Assembly: GCA_002449585.1 (NCBI GenBank)
Contig: DJXD01000128.1
Span: 22,842-66,327, forward strand
Reading direction: 5' to 3'
Length of the DNA stretch: 43,486 nt
Source: Ruminococcus sp. UBA7013
Lineage (GTDB): Bacteria; Bacillota; Clostridia; Oscillospirales; Ruminococcaceae
Within the stretch, counting starts at the first letter, position 1. The number at the start of each line of letters is the position of its first letter. A program made the translations under genes and the position numbers. A model generated the notes under the pieces. It saw only the letters and a program-made list of their open reading frames with translations. It made no database searches and was not told the DNA's origin. Positions 23,442-32,454 of the stretch are shown here, piece after piece.

Positions 23442-25445
23442 TTAATCATGAACGATAACCGGGAGACCGTCTTCAATTTCAGAGTAAAGATGTTTTGCCT
23501 GTGACCAGCGCATATTGAGACAGCCGTGTGAACCGTTGTACATATAGATGCTTCCGCCGTATGCACCACGGGAAAGATCATGAAAGCCACAGCCAAGATA
23601 ATTAAACGGCATCCAATAATCCACCCATTGCTCATAGCCTTGAATGGCATAAGTGCCAAGTACAACACCAGCGGCATGACCAACGATTTTGCAAACGCCA
23701 CGAGGTGTGCGGCGGCTGGACATGGTTTCTGTACCAGAAACAACATCATAATCCATAATAACCTCATTATTGCGATAATACCAGAAATGTTGAGCGGAAA
23801 TATCTACTTCAATATATGTTGTACCAATATCATCCGTCTTTCTGGTGTAGCCCTTGCCCCAATCTGTATAAACAGGTTCAACCACAACCGGCTGGCCATC
23901 CTGGATAAGATTTAGAATCTGTGCAACAGTGGCTTTCTGATTGATCTGCCAGCCGTAGCAGCTCGCACTTGTCCAAGGCACTGTAATCCAGCCATCAAGA
24001 GTGGCATAGAATTCATGATCTTTGCCATATGTGTCCGTTTCATCCGCCATTTGAGAGACAAATTCCGCAACGGCATCCTGATCAACAGGAATTTCATGGC
24101 CGGATGTTGTGACAAAAGAGCCGTCATCTTTTTTGAGAAGCCAGCTAATAATTGTATCACTATCAAGATATTTCTTTCTGTCATCGAAATCAAACGTGAT
24201 ATTGCAGTTGGCAAAGCGATTATAAATTTCCAGATCAGGCTGTAGATCCTGTTCCGTTACTTTTGCCCGGAATTGTTCATAACAGCCGGATTCTTCCATG
24301 TTGATTGTACTTTTTCCGGCTTCCAGCTGTGCCATGACATATTTAATCAGCATATCAGAATCAAACTGATCACCGAGGGTTTCGGGGATGATTTCAAACT
24401 GACCGGAATCGGATCTTACAATTTTGGCATTCTGAGACGTTTCAGAACCCCAGTTATGATTTTGAATAATTGCCCGAAGATCATCAGGCGAATAGGTGTA
24501 GTCATATTTGACAGCATATTCTGAACTGTTGAATAATTTGGAAACCCAGTTAAAATTGCCTTCATTGGCGGCCTGATCAAGAGAACCTGTTGGGATGGTA
24601 TAAGCGGCTTTAAAATCCTGAGCCGGGAAGATGACTTCCTCACCCTTGGGTGTGATCAGAGTTAAGTCTTTGACTTCTTTTTCTTCCAGCAGAGCATTGT
24701 GTGCTTCTTCCGTGGTCATGCCGTCAACGGCAAGGGAATTGATATAAGTGTGAGGGAGAAATTTATCTTGATAATTAATTGCTCCGATGAAGTAGCTCAG
24801 AATCAGAAGACCTGCGACGGATACACCTACCATTGCACCGGTACGGGCGGCACGATTTTTTTTTCTGACGATGGCTTTTTTCTTGCCGGAAGATTTTTTC
24901 TTAACAGGGGCGGCTTCTTTGGGATGGGATTCAGGAGCAGGCACAGCAGGCTCTGTTTCTTCTATAGCAGGGACTTTTTTCGTCTGAGCATTTTCATCCG
25001 GAAGGGCTTCCTGTATTTCCTGTGGGGGTTCTGATTCAGGTATTTCAGATCGTTCTGCTACGGCAACCGCTGCGGGGGCGGCATTCATGGCAGGAACAGG
25101 GGGCGGCACTTCTTCAGGGGGAGCAGAGACTTCAAACTCTTCCTGTACAGGGGGATTTTCAGCCGGAACGGGCTGGGGTTCTTCTGCTGTTTCGATCTGA
25201 GAAGCGGCCATTGCTGCACGGATTTTTTCCATTCTTTGCTTCTGGATTTCAGCAATTTTTTTCTGTATATCAGATTCTGTTTCTGGATCAGCTTCCGGAG
25301 TGGGAGGTTGTTCTTCTGCATGTATCAGCGTATCCTCCAGGGGTTCAGCTGCGCCGACAGCTTCCAGCACTTCTGCGCCGGTCATCTTGGAAGCATCCAG
25401 TTTTTCCATTGCTTTACGGTTTTTCTTGGCTTTGTTTCTTGACAA
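23442..25445 (-). CDS. Membrane-anchored L,D-transpeptidase (YkuD) with long Pro/Glu-rich cytosolic tail
   Basis: A 667-residue cell-wall enzyme that should form 3-3 cross-links in peptidoglycan or attach proteins to it. Residues 1-200 are a Pro/Glu/Ala-rich cytosolic region ending in a Lys/Arg cluster (KKSSGKKKAIVRKK). Residues 203-222 are one membrane helix. Residues ~230-520 hold repeated peptidoglycan-binding-4-like modules (TYINSLAVDGMTTEEAHNAL). Residues ~541-667 are the YkuD domain with H622 and the catalytic motif SHGCLNM (H640, C642). The start is a TTG (25443-25445) with GAGG about eight bases upstream; an ATG at codon 13 is an alternative. The cytosolic region is unusually long for the family. 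Confidence 0.92.
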   Translation of the reverse strand: MSRNKAKKNRKAMEKLDASKMTGAEVLEAVGAAEPLEDTLIHAEEQPPTPEADPETESDIQKKIAEIQKQRMEKIRAAMAASQIETAEEPQPVPAENPPVQEEFEVSAPPEEVPPPVPAMNAAPAAVAVAERSEIPESEPPQEIQEALPDENAQTKKVPAIEETEPAVPAPESHPKEAAPVKKKSSGKKKAIVRKKNRAARTGAMVGVSVAGLLILSYFIGAINYQDKFLPHTYINSLAVDGMTTEEAHNALLEEKEVKDLTLITPKGEEVIFPAQDFKAAYTIPTGSLDQAANEGNFNWVSKLFNSSEYAVKYDYTYSPDDLRAIIQNHNWGSETSQNAKIVRSDSGQFEIIPETLGDQFDSDMLIKYVMAQLEAGKSTINMEESGCYEQFRAKVTEQDLQPDLEIYNRFANCNITFDFDDRKKYLDSDTIISWLLKKDDGSFVTTSGHEIPVDQDAVAEFVSQMADETDTYGKDHEFYATLDGWITVPWTSASCYGWQINQKATVAQILNLIQDGQPVVVEPVYTDWGKGYTRKTDDIGTTYIEVDISAQHFWYYRNNEVIMDYDVVSGTETMSSRRTPRGVCKIVGHAAGVVLGTYAIQGYEQWVDYWMPFNYLGCGFHDLSRGAYGGSIYMYNGSHGCLNMRWSQAKHLYSEIEDGLPVIVHD

Positions 25446-25729
25446 AATGCCTCAGTCCTTTCTGATTGTTCTAAGTATGTCAGCCGCTGGGCGGCTGTGA
25501 TCATCTTTGTTCTAATCTTAGTATAACATATTATTTCAGACAAGGAAATGAAAAATCAATTACAATTTGATAACAATCCGTTGTCTTTTGGTTAAAAATA
25601 TGCCATTGCAGAATGTCTCTGAAATCATTATATCCTATTTTTGAAAAGAAGTCAAGAGAATCTGCTAAAAAAATATGGCAAAAAAAAAGAATCGCAGAAA
25701 TCAAGGAAAATCAGCAGACTGGAAATGAA
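25446..25729. other. Intergenic region between divergent L,D-transpeptidase and DUF1015 genes
   Basis: Together with the DUF1015 promoter and leader this makes 337 bases without a gene. On the minus side a TATACT-like box (near 25520-25525) may belong to the L,D-transpeptidase promoter, but no -35 box at proper spacing is convincing. The stretch 25660-25720 is very A-rich on the plus strand. I see no RNA gene or repeat. Confidence 0.5.
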
Positions 25730-25758
25730 TTGACAGTTTTCCGGAAATATGCTATACT
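25730..25758 (+). promoter_or_regulatory. Sigma-A promoter of the DUF1015 gene
   Basis: Perfect TTGACA (25730-25735), 17-base spacer and TATACT (25753-25758). AAAGGAG follows at 25768-25774 and the ATG at 25783, so the leader is about 20 bases. Confidence 0.85.
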
Positions 25759-25782
25759 GATAAATAGAAAGGAGTTTTGCAC

Positions 25783-27006
25783 ATGGAAATTTTTTCATCA
25801 GCAGAAATATTATTGCCAGATGTGAAAGATCTGTCCGCTTGGGCGGTGATTGCATGTGATCAGTTTACCAGTGATGCTGATTATTGGAAAGAAACGGAAC
25901 GGCTTACAGGTGATGCGCCTTCAGCATTGCATTTGATTCTTCCGGAAATTTTTTTAGAAACGCCGGATATGAAAAAACGCATTGAAAAAATTCATGCATG
26001 TATGGAGGAATATTTAAAAAATCATGTTTTCCGGTCGTATCCGGATACGATGATTTATACAGAGCGGATACAAAGTGATCAGGTGCTGAGAACGGGTGTC
26101 ATCGGAAAGATTGATCTGGAGGCTTATGACTATCATGAAGGCAGTGTTTCACCAATACGGGCAACAGAGGCCACTGTGCTGGATCGGATTCCGCCAAGAA
26201 TGCAGATCAGGGAACATGCATGTCTGGAGCTGCCGCATATTATGATTTTAATTGATGATCCGGGAGATACTGTAATTGGCGGATGTATGGAACAGAAAAC
26301 AGAGATGGAACAGCTTTATGATACGGATCTGATGCAGGGCGGCGGACATGTGACCGGCTGGCGGATGAATCAGGCACAGCAGGCGGCATTTCAGGCAAGA
26401 TTGCAAAAACTGTTTTCTGAAACAGGAGATTTAAAAATTGCCATGGGTGATGGAAATCATTCGCTGGCAACAGCAAAAGCTTGTTATGAAGCATTGAAAA
26501 AAGCGCATCCGGAACAGGATTTTTCAAATCATCCAGCAAGATATGCATTAGCTGAACTGGTCAATCTGCATAGCCCTGCATTGCAGTTTGAAGCGATTCA
26601 CAGAGTTGTAACACAGACAGATACAGCGGATTTATGGAAAGAAATTTCTGATACACTGGCATTGTCAGAAATTCCGGCAGAGCAGAGTTTGATTGCTGTC
26701 AGAAATCAGCAGAAAAAGAAATATTATATCCATCAAACATTTTCAAGTCTTGCGGTGGGCAGTCTGCAAACGGCTCTTGACAAGTATTTGAAAAATCATC
26801 CCGGAAAAATGGATTATATTCATGGTGCAGAAAATGCTGAACATCTCGCAAATCAGCCGGATGGTATTGCTTTTCTGCTTCCGGATATGAATAAAAAAGA
26901 GCTGTTTCCAGCGGTTTCTCAATCCGGCGCACTTCCGAGAAAGACGTTTTCCCTTGGCCATGCCCGTGATAAACGCTATTATATCGAAGCCAGAAAAATC
27001 CGGTAA
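25783..27006 (+). CDS. DUF1015 family protein
   Basis: A 407-residue cytosolic protein of the widespread but uncharacterised DUF1015 family, which is often found near serine or NAD-related metabolism genes. Recognisable features are the N-terminal AWAVIACDQFTSDADYW, the middle IGKIDLEAYDY and the conserved block IAMGDGNHSLATAKACYE, whose Asp/Asn/His residues look like an active or metal site. I chose the ATG at 25783 because AAAGGAG is eight bases upstream; a TTG two codons earlier is less likely. It has its own promoter and stands alone; no terminator is obvious behind it. Confidence 0.88.
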   Translation: MEIFSSAEILLPDVKDLSAWAVIACDQFTSDADYWKETERLTGDAPSALHLILPEIFLETPDMKKRIEKIHACMEEYLKNHVFRSYPDTMIYTERIQSDQVLRTGVIGKIDLEAYDYHEGSVSPIRATEATVLDRIPPRMQIREHACLELPHIMILIDDPGDTVIGGCMEQKTEMEQLYDTDLMQGGGHVTGWRMNQAQQAAFQARLQKLFSETGDLKIAMGDGNHSLATAKACYEALKKAHPEQDFSNHPARYALAELVNLHSPALQFEAIHRVVTQTDTADLWKEISDTLALSEIPAEQSLIAVRNQQKKKYYIHQTFSSLAVGSLQTALDKYLKNHPGKMDYIHGAENAEHLANQPDGIAFLLPDMNKKELFPAVSQSGALPRKTFSLGHARDKRYYIEARKIR

Positions 27007-27037
27007 GCAGATTTTTTAGAAAAATTTAAAAAAACAC

Positions 27038-27066
27038 TTGATTTTTATGCAGATCTATGTTATAAT
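27038..27066 (+). promoter_or_regulatory. Sigma-A promoter of the rimP-nusA-infB operon
   Basis: TTGATT (27038-27043), 17-base spacer, perfect TATAAT (27061-27066). The leader of about 75 bases contains an imperfect stem at roughly 27089-27114 (AAAGGCCGGAC / GTCTGGTCTTT with two G-U pairs), followed by a mixed pyrimidine run rather than a clean T-run, so it may be an attenuator or only a leader structure. Confidence 0.8.
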
Positions 27067-27146
27067 ATTTATTGTAAAAGAATGTGAAAAGGCCGGACAT
27101 CCGTCTGGTCTTTCCTTTTGCAGAACAAGAAAGGCGGAAGATCAAT

Positions 27147-27629
27147 ATGAAACTCAAGAAATTTGGCAGCACAGAACAGAAAATCTATGATCTGGTATTT
27201 CCTTTGATTACAGATCTGGGCTATCTGATCTGGGATGTGCGCTATGAAAAAGAAGGTGCTTCCTGGTATCTTCGCATTTTTATCGACAGCGAAACAGATA
27301 CAATCAGCATTCAGGATTGTGAAAAAGTTACTGCTCCTGTCAGTGATCTGCTGGATGAAAAAGATCCGATTTCACAAGGCTATATTTTGGAAATCAGTTC
27401 TCCGGGACTGGAAGCGGATCTAATCCGGGAAAGTCATTTTGATGCCTGCATTGGCTGTGAAGTGCGTGTATGTGGTTTCCGCCCGTTTTCTGATGGCAGC
27501 CGTGAGCTGATTGGGGTACTGGAGGACTGGAATAAAGAAAATGTCATGCTCCGCACCTCGCAGGGAGATTTGCTGGAACTGCCGTTTTCTGCCCTGACTT
27601 ATGTCAGACTGTATTTTGATTTTAATTAA
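27147..27629 (+). CDS. rimP: Ribosome maturation factor RimP
   Basis: RimP assists late maturation of the 30S subunit. The ATG at 27147 (MKLKKFGSTEQKIYDLV) follows AAAGGCGGA; an upstream in-frame ATG at 27084 would translate the leader and is rejected. The 160-residue product has the two family parts: an N-terminal alpha/beta domain (VRYEKEGASWYLRIFIDSE, then ISSPGLEADL) and a C-terminal SH3-like domain from about residue 95. It opens the rimP-nusA-ylxR-infB operon found in most Firmicutes. Confidence 0.95.
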   Translation: MKLKKFGSTEQKIYDLVFPLITDLGYLIWDVRYEKEGASWYLRIFIDSETDTISIQDCEKVTAPVSDLLDEKDPISQGYILEISSPGLEADLIRESHFDACIGCEVRVCGFRPFSDGSRELIGVLEDWNKENVMLRTSQGDLLELPFSALTYVRLYFDFN

Positions 27630-27650
27630 TTTTGGAGGCGTTTGAAAAAA

Positions 27651-28751
27651 ATGGACAGCAAGTTTTTTGATATTCTGACGGAACTCGGTACAGAAAATAC
27701 GCTCGATTCTCAGGCAATGATTGAAACTGTCAAGGCCGCTATGCAGAAATCTGTGATTCGTATGTATCCGGAATGTAAAGACAAAGAAGTCGTTCATGTG
27801 GAAATTGATCCCCAGCAGAGAAGCTTTGATATATTCCTGCATCAGAAAGTCGTAGATTATGAACCTGAAAATCATACGGAAATTTATATTGACGAAGCCA
27901 GAACGATCAATCCAGCCGCAATGGTCGGGGATTATGTGGAGCATAGATTAGATATTTCAAAATTTAGCCGCTCTTCTGCCCAGTCTGCCAAACAGTCTAT
28001 TAAGGGCGATCTCAGAGAAATCAGCCGCAAACGGATTCTTGGCAAGTTTGAAAAGAAAGAAAAAACCATTATTACTGCTACTGTGATGCAGGTAGAACCG
28101 GGGAGAGGTGCTGCAACACTTATGTATGATAATACAGAATTATATCTGCTCCGGCAGGAACAAATTCCCGGCGAAATTCTGACAGAAGGCACACCCCTCA
28201 AAGTCTATATCAGCGCAATTGTGAATAAAAATAAAAAGCCGATTATTAAGCTTTCTCGTGTGCATAAAGATTTTGTCAGACAGCTGTTTGCTCTCGAAGT
28301 GCCTGAAATTCATGACGGCATTGTCGAAATTAAAAGCATATCCAGAGAGGCCGGAATCCGGTCTAAAATTGCAGTTACTTCCAAAGATCCGAATGTGGAT
28401 GCAATCGGCTCTTGCATCGGTGCGAAACATTCCCGAATTTCTGCTGTTGTGCATGAGCTGAACGGCGAAAAAATTGATATTGTTCCCTATAGCGATAAAC
28501 CGGAAGAATTTATTGCCAATGCATTGCTCCCTGCAAAAGTGCTGAAAGTGATTATTCCTGATCCGGAAGAACAAGCATGTACTGTTATCGTTCCAGCAGA
28601 TCAGCTTTCCCTTGCGATTGGAAATAAAGGTCAGAATGCTAAGCTTGCCGCTAAACTGACAGAGTATAAAATAGATATTAAGCCGGAAAGCATACAGCCA
28701 GCAGAAGAACCAGAAGCATTGGAAGAAACAGCGGCGGCTGAGGAAGCATGA
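27651..28751 (+). CDS. nusA: Transcription termination/antitermination factor NusA
   Basis: NusA binds RNA polymerase and modulates pausing, termination and antitermination. The 366-residue protein has an N-terminal polymerase-binding domain (1-~130), an S1 domain (~135-200, beginning EKTIITATVMQVEPGRGAAT) and two KH domains (~200-345, with GSCIGAKHSRISAVVHELNG and AIGNKGQNAKLAAKLTEYKI). The acidic C-terminal repeats of E. coli NusA are absent, as is normal in Firmicutes. I prefer the ATG at 27651, 12 bases after GGAGG, to the TTG at 27642, which would leave a 3-base spacing. Confidence 0.96.
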   Translation: MDSKFFDILTELGTENTLDSQAMIETVKAAMQKSVIRMYPECKDKEVVHVEIDPQQRSFDIFLHQKVVDYEPENHTEIYIDEARTINPAAMVGDYVEHRLDISKFSRSSAQSAKQSIKGDLREISRKRILGKFEKKEKTIITATVMQVEPGRGAATLMYDNTELYLLRQEQIPGEILTEGTPLKVYISAIVNKNKKPIIKLSRVHKDFVRQLFALEVPEIHDGIVEIKSISREAGIRSKIAVTSKDPNVDAIGSCIGAKHSRISAVVHELNGEKIDIVPYSDKPEEFIANALLPAKVLKVIIPDPEEQACTVIVPADQLSLAIGNKGQNAKLAAKLTEYKIDIKPESIQPAEEPEALEETAAAEEA

Positions 28752-29026
28752 TGCAGAAAAAAATACCTATGCGCATGTGTGCCGGCTGTCATGAAAATAA
28801 GCCTAAGAAAGAATTAATCCGGGTGGTCAGATCGCCGGAAGGAGAGATTTCTCTGGATCTGAAAGGGAAAAAGCCCGGCCGTGGTGCATATTTATGCCCA
28901 TCTGTGAATTGTCTGACACTTGCCAGAAAAAAGCGCAGTCTGGAAAGAAGTTTTTCCTGCCAGATTCAGCCGGAAATCTATGAGGTGATGCTGCATGTCT
29001 TATCAGAAATTGACCGGAATTCTTAG
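28748..29026 (+). CDS. rnpM: YlxR family RNA-binding protein (RnpM)
   Basis: This 92-residue protein belongs to the YlxR family; the B. subtilis member has been described as a modulator of RNase P (RnpM). The signature RMCAGCHENKPKKELIRVV near the N-terminus and GRGAYLCPSVNC are present. Its start overlaps the nusA stop (ATGA). The C-terminus extends 30 bases into the following L7Ae gene in another frame. Confidence 0.92.
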   Translation: MMQKKIPMRMCAGCHENKPKKELIRVVRSPEGEISLDLKGKKPGRGAYLCPSVNCLTLARKKRSLERSFSCQIQPEIYEVMLHVLSEIDRNS

Positions 29027-29315
29027 TATCTGCCGGAAAGCCGGAAAAATGATTTTTGGATTTGCCCTCACAAAAGAAGCTTTGCTTGCTGGAACAGTGG
29101 CCGGTGTTCTGACAGCTTCAGATCTTTCTGTTAAAACATGCAAAGAAGTGAATTATTATTGCCAAAAACAAAAAATTCCTGTATGCAGCATTCCGCTGAC
29201 GATTTCAGAAATTGGCATGATAACAGGTCGTTCTGCTGGAGTGATTGCTGTTTCAGATAAAGGATTTTTTGACAGGATATATCAGCTCTGCCAAAATACA
29301 GAGCTATCAGATTAG
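28995..29315 (+). CDS. L7Ae-family RNA-binding protein (YlxQ-like)
   Basis: A 106-residue protein of the L7Ae/L30e family, which binds kink-turn RNAs. The typical start YQKLTGILSICRKAGKMIFG, the ALTKEALLAG helix and the end AVSDKGFFDRI are seen. In Bacillus the same operon position is held by ylxQ. Its 5' end overlaps the ylxR gene by about 32 bases. The exact RNA partner is unknown. Confidence 0.88.
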   Translation: MSYQKLTGILSICRKAGKMIFGFALTKEALLAGTVAGVLTASDLSVKTCKEVNYYCQKQKIPVCSIPLTISEIGMITGRSAGVIAVSDKGFFDRIYQLCQNTELSD

Positions 29316-29328
29316 GAGGAAATTGCCT

Positions 29329-31746
29329 ATGACAAAGAAAATCAAAATGACAGAAGCTGCAAAAGATTTGCAGATTTCTGCAAAAGAACTGGTTGCTTTT
29401 CTGGAAAAGCATCTCAATGTAAAAAAACATACAGGTTCTACGATTTCAGAACGTGAGCTGAATCTTGCGCTGGAATATTACAGCCAGCAGAGTCATGTCG
29501 GGAGTTTTGATGATTATTTTGCAAATGGTGTTCGTCCGGGTACGGAAAAGCCGAAAAGAGAGCCACGGCAGAGAAGACAGCCAGAACCCGAAAAGAAAGC
29601 ACCAGAAGTAACAGAGAAAGCCCCGGAAACTGCCGCCACTTCTAAAGAATCTACACCCGGAAGAAGAAAAAGAGAAGATAAACGCCGTGCTAAAACGCCA
29701 CAAGTGCATGGTGAAAAAACACGCCTCGGCGGTGTTGTGGGTACGGAAAAAATGGAAAGCACGGAAAAACGCCGTACGGTTGATACCAGAGGAAGCTATG
29801 TCGAACTGGATAAATATAACGAACGTTATGAACAGATCGCTCCCACAGATAGAAGAAAAGAAAATTATTCTACTAAGAAACAGAAAATTAATCAGAAATC
29901 TGCCCAGCGTGGAAAGAAAAACGGCGGTAAAAAACAGGAGACAGAAGCACAGAGATTAAACCGCTTGGAACTCGAACGTGCCAGAAAACAACAGCTCAAA
30001 GTGAAAATCCCGGATATGATTCAGGTCGGAGAACTCGCAAGCCGCCTGAAAGTCAATGTTTCCAAAGTGATCGGGAAATTGATGGGGCTGGGTGTCATGG
30101 CCAGCATTAACGAAGAAATTGATTTTGATACAGCTGCATTGGTTTCCGAAGAACTCGGCGCAAAAGTAGAAAAAGAAGTGATCATGACAATCGAAGAACG
30201 GCTAATTGAATCTGAAGAAGCAGATGAAGAAAATCAACAGCCACGTCCCCCCGTTGTCGTTGTCATGGGTCATGTCGATCACGGAAAAACTTCTATTCTT
30301 GATAGAATTCGTCATGCCAATGTCACAGCTTCTGAGGCCGGAGGCATTACGCAGCATATCGGTGCTTATCAGGTTAAGCATAATGGGCAAGTGATCACAT
30401 TCCTGGATACTCCTGGTCATGAAGCTTTTACGTCCATGAGAGCCAGAGGGGCAAATATTACTGATATTGCTGTGCTGGTTGTTGCCGCTGATGATGGAAT
30501 TATGCCGCAGACAATCGAATCTATTAATCATGCCAAAGCCGCAGGCGTTTCTGTGATTGTTGCAATTAATAAGATGGATAAAGAAGCTGCTGATCCGGAT
30601 AGAGTATTGCAGCAGCTGACAGAATACGGCCTTGTATGCGAACAATGGGGCGGTGATACGATCTGTATTCCTGTATCTGCTAAAACAGGAGAAGGAATTG
30701 AGGATCTGCTGGAGAATATTTTATTAGTCGCTGAAGTAAAAGAATTAACTGCTAATCCTGATAGACTCGCTAAAGGTACTGTGATTGAAGCCCGACTTGA
30801 TAAAGGAAAAGGCACAATTGCAACATTGTTAGTTCAGAAAGGTACTCTGCATACAGGAGATATTATTATTGCAGGAACATCTGTCGGAAGAGTGCGAGTG
30901 ATGACAAATTATAAAGGCGCAGTTGTGAAGGAAGCAGGCCCTTCTGTTCCTGTGGAAATTACTGGTCTGGATGAAGTGCCCAGCGCAGGTGATATTTTCG
31001 ATGCTGTCGAAGATGAACGCCTTGCAAAAGAATTGGTAGAACAGAGAAAGCATGAAGCCAAAGAAGCTCTGTTCCAGAATAGTTCCCATAAATTAACGCT
31101 GGATAATTTATTCAGCCAGATCGCAGAAGGCGAAACGAAAGAATTGCCCATCATTGTCAAGGCAGATGTGCAGGGCAGTGCCGAAGCTGTGAAAACTTCT
31201 CTGGAAAAGCTCTCAAATGATGAGGTGCGTGTAAAAGTCATTCATAGTGCCGTCGGAGCTGTCAAGGAAAGTGATGTCATGCTTGCAAATGCTTCTAATG
31301 CTATTATTGTAGGCTTCAATGTCAGACCGGATAACGGTGCAGCAGAAAGTGCCGCAAGAGATGGTGTAGATATTCGCCTGTATCGTGTCATTTATGACGC
31401 TATTGAAGAAATCTCTACGGCGATGAAGGGTATGCTTGCGCCGAAATATAGAGAAGTGATTCTTGGAAAAGCAGAAGTTCGTCAGGTATATAAAATTTCT
31501 AATGTCGGAACAGTTGCCGGAAGCTATATTCTGGAAGGCAAATTAACACGTCAGTGTCAGATTCGAATTGTCCGGGATGGAATTATTGTTGCTGATGATC
31601 ATGTTGCAGGACTTCAAAGATTTAAAGATGCTGTCAAAGAAGTGGCCAGCGGCTATGAATGCGGCATCAGTCTTGAAAAATTTAATGATATTAAAGTCGG
31701 GGATATTTTTGAAGCCTATATTATGGAGGAATATCAGCCCGAATAA
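29329..31746 (+). CDS. infB: Translation initiation factor IF-2
   Basis: IF-2 is the GTPase that brings initiator tRNA to the ribosome and joins subunits. The ATG at 29329 lies nine bases after AGGAGGA (29314-29320); an ATG in the same frame about 80 bases upstream would only read through the previous gene. The 805-residue protein has an IF2_N domain (MTEAAKDLQISAKELVAFLE), a charged Lys/Arg/Glu linker (~65-215), a second IF2_N domain (~222-290) and the G domain: GHVDHGKT (314-321), DTPGH (360-364), NKMD (414-417) and SAK (450-452). Beta-barrel and C-terminal tRNA-binding domains follow. Confidence 0.97.
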   Translation: MTKKIKMTEAAKDLQISAKELVAFLEKHLNVKKHTGSTISERELNLALEYYSQQSHVGSFDDYFANGVRPGTEKPKREPRQRRQPEPEKKAPEVTEKAPETAATSKESTPGRRKREDKRRAKTPQVHGEKTRLGGVVGTEKMESTEKRRTVDTRGSYVELDKYNERYEQIAPTDRRKENYSTKKQKINQKSAQRGKKNGGKKQETEAQRLNRLELERARKQQLKVKIPDMIQVGELASRLKVNVSKVIGKLMGLGVMASINEEIDFDTAALVSEELGAKVEKEVIMTIEERLIESEEADEENQQPRPPVVVVMGHVDHGKTSILDRIRHANVTASEAGGITQHIGAYQVKHNGQVITFLDTPGHEAFTSMRARGANITDIAVLVVAADDGIMPQTIESINHAKAAGVSVIVAINKMDKEAADPDRVLQQLTEYGLVCEQWGGDTICIPVSAKTGEGIEDLLENILLVAEVKELTANPDRLAKGTVIEARLDKGKGTIATLLVQKGTLHTGDIIIAGTSVGRVRVMTNYKGAVVKEAGPSVPVEITGLDEVPSAGDIFDAVEDERLAKELVEQRKHEAKEALFQNSSHKLTLDNLFSQIAEGETKELPIIVKADVQGSAEAVKTSLEKLSNDEVRVKVIHSAVGAVKESDVMLANASNAIIVGFNVRPDNGAAESAARDGVDIRLYRVIYDAIEEISTAMKGMLAPKYREVILGKAEVRQVYKISNVGTVAGSYILEGKLTRQCQIRIVRDGIIVADDHVAGLQRFKDAVKEVASGYECGISLEKFNDIKVGDIFEAYIMEEYQPE

Positions 31747-31761
31747 TTTCGGAGGGATTTT

Positions 31762-32073
31762 ATGGAATATACCAGAATGCGCACCAAAGACATGCTTCAG
31801 TATTGTGATGAAGCACTTGCTTGGGAAGAGTTCGGCCCCGTGGATATTTTCTTTTTTGAATCTGTGAAAAGAATTCTGCTCGGACAGTGTCCGGTGGAGG
31901 ATACGGAACAAGAGCCGGATGAACTGGCAGAAGTTCCATCACCCATTCCAGCAGAGGAATTGCTGGAATATGATGAAAATTGTCAGAAGCTTGGAGAATG
32001 CATTACAGAAGAAACTTTTTTTGAAAACAGTGATTCTTATCAGATGACAGAAGAATCCAGCAGAAAGGAATAA
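31762..32073 (+). CDS. Small acidic protein of unknown function in the infB-rbfA interval
   Basis: I do not recognise this 103-residue protein. It begins MEYTRMRTKDMLQYCDEALA with the Phe-rich stretch FGPVDIFFFESVKRILL, and the second half is strongly acidic (many Glu/Asp, several Pro). There is no signal peptide or membrane helix. It lies 15 bases after infB and three bases before rbfA, with GGAGGGA ahead of the ATG, so it is translated within the operon. Most infB-rbfA intervals in Firmicutes have no gene here, or a different one (DUF503). Confidence 0.65.
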   Translation: MEYTRMRTKDMLQYCDEALAWEEFGPVDIFFFESVKRILLGQCPVEDTEQEPDELAEVPSPIPAEELLEYDENCQKLGECITEETFFENSDSYQMTEESSRKE

Positions 32074-32076
32074 GAT

Positions 32077-32454
32077 ATGCCTGGTTTTAAGAACAGCCGT
32101 ATGGCTGAGGATATTCACAGAGAATTGACAGATATTTTCCGGCAGGTTAAAGATCCCCGTGTGAGTCAGATGATTTCTATTGTCCGGGTGGAACTGGCTG
32201 GGGATGGATCTCACTGCAAAGTTTATGTCTCTAGTCTGAAAGGAATGGAAGATACAAAACAATCTGTCAAAGGTCTGAAAAGTGCGGCCGGCTTTATCCG
32301 GCGGGAATTATTTGCCCGTCTGAAAATGCGTAAAAGTCCGGAACTGGTATTCATTGCGGATGATTCCATTGCAAGGGGCGCAGAAGTAACAAAAAAGCTG
32401 GATGCAATGCATTTTACAGAAACAGAGGTGGATGCAGATGAGCAGGGGGATTAA
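32077..32454 (+). CDS. rbfA: Ribosome-binding factor A
   Basis: RbfA is a KH-fold protein needed for maturation of the 16S rRNA 5' end and for cold adaptation. The 125-residue product shows SRMAEDIHRELTDIFRQVKD, the PRVSQMISIVRVEL strand and the end FIADDSIARGAEVTKKLDAM. The RBS is GAAAGGAA. Its 3' end overlaps the nrnA gene by 17 bases. Confidence 0.96.
   Translation: MPGFKNSRMAEDIHRELTDIFRQVKDPRVSQMISIVRVELAGDGSHCKVYVSSLKGMEDTKQSVKGLKSAAGFIRRELFARLKMRKSPELVFIADDSIARGAEVTKKLDAMHFTETEVDADEQGD

Noticed and set aside
25022..25465. Plus-strand open frames opposite the L,D-transpeptidase N-terminus
   Set aside because: They arise from the low-complexity Pro/Glu coding sequence on the other strand; no RBS and no domain.
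27007..27037. Terminator after the DUF1015 gene
   Set aside because: Only A/T-rich sequence with weak, imperfect pairing; not convincing as a hairpin plus T-run.
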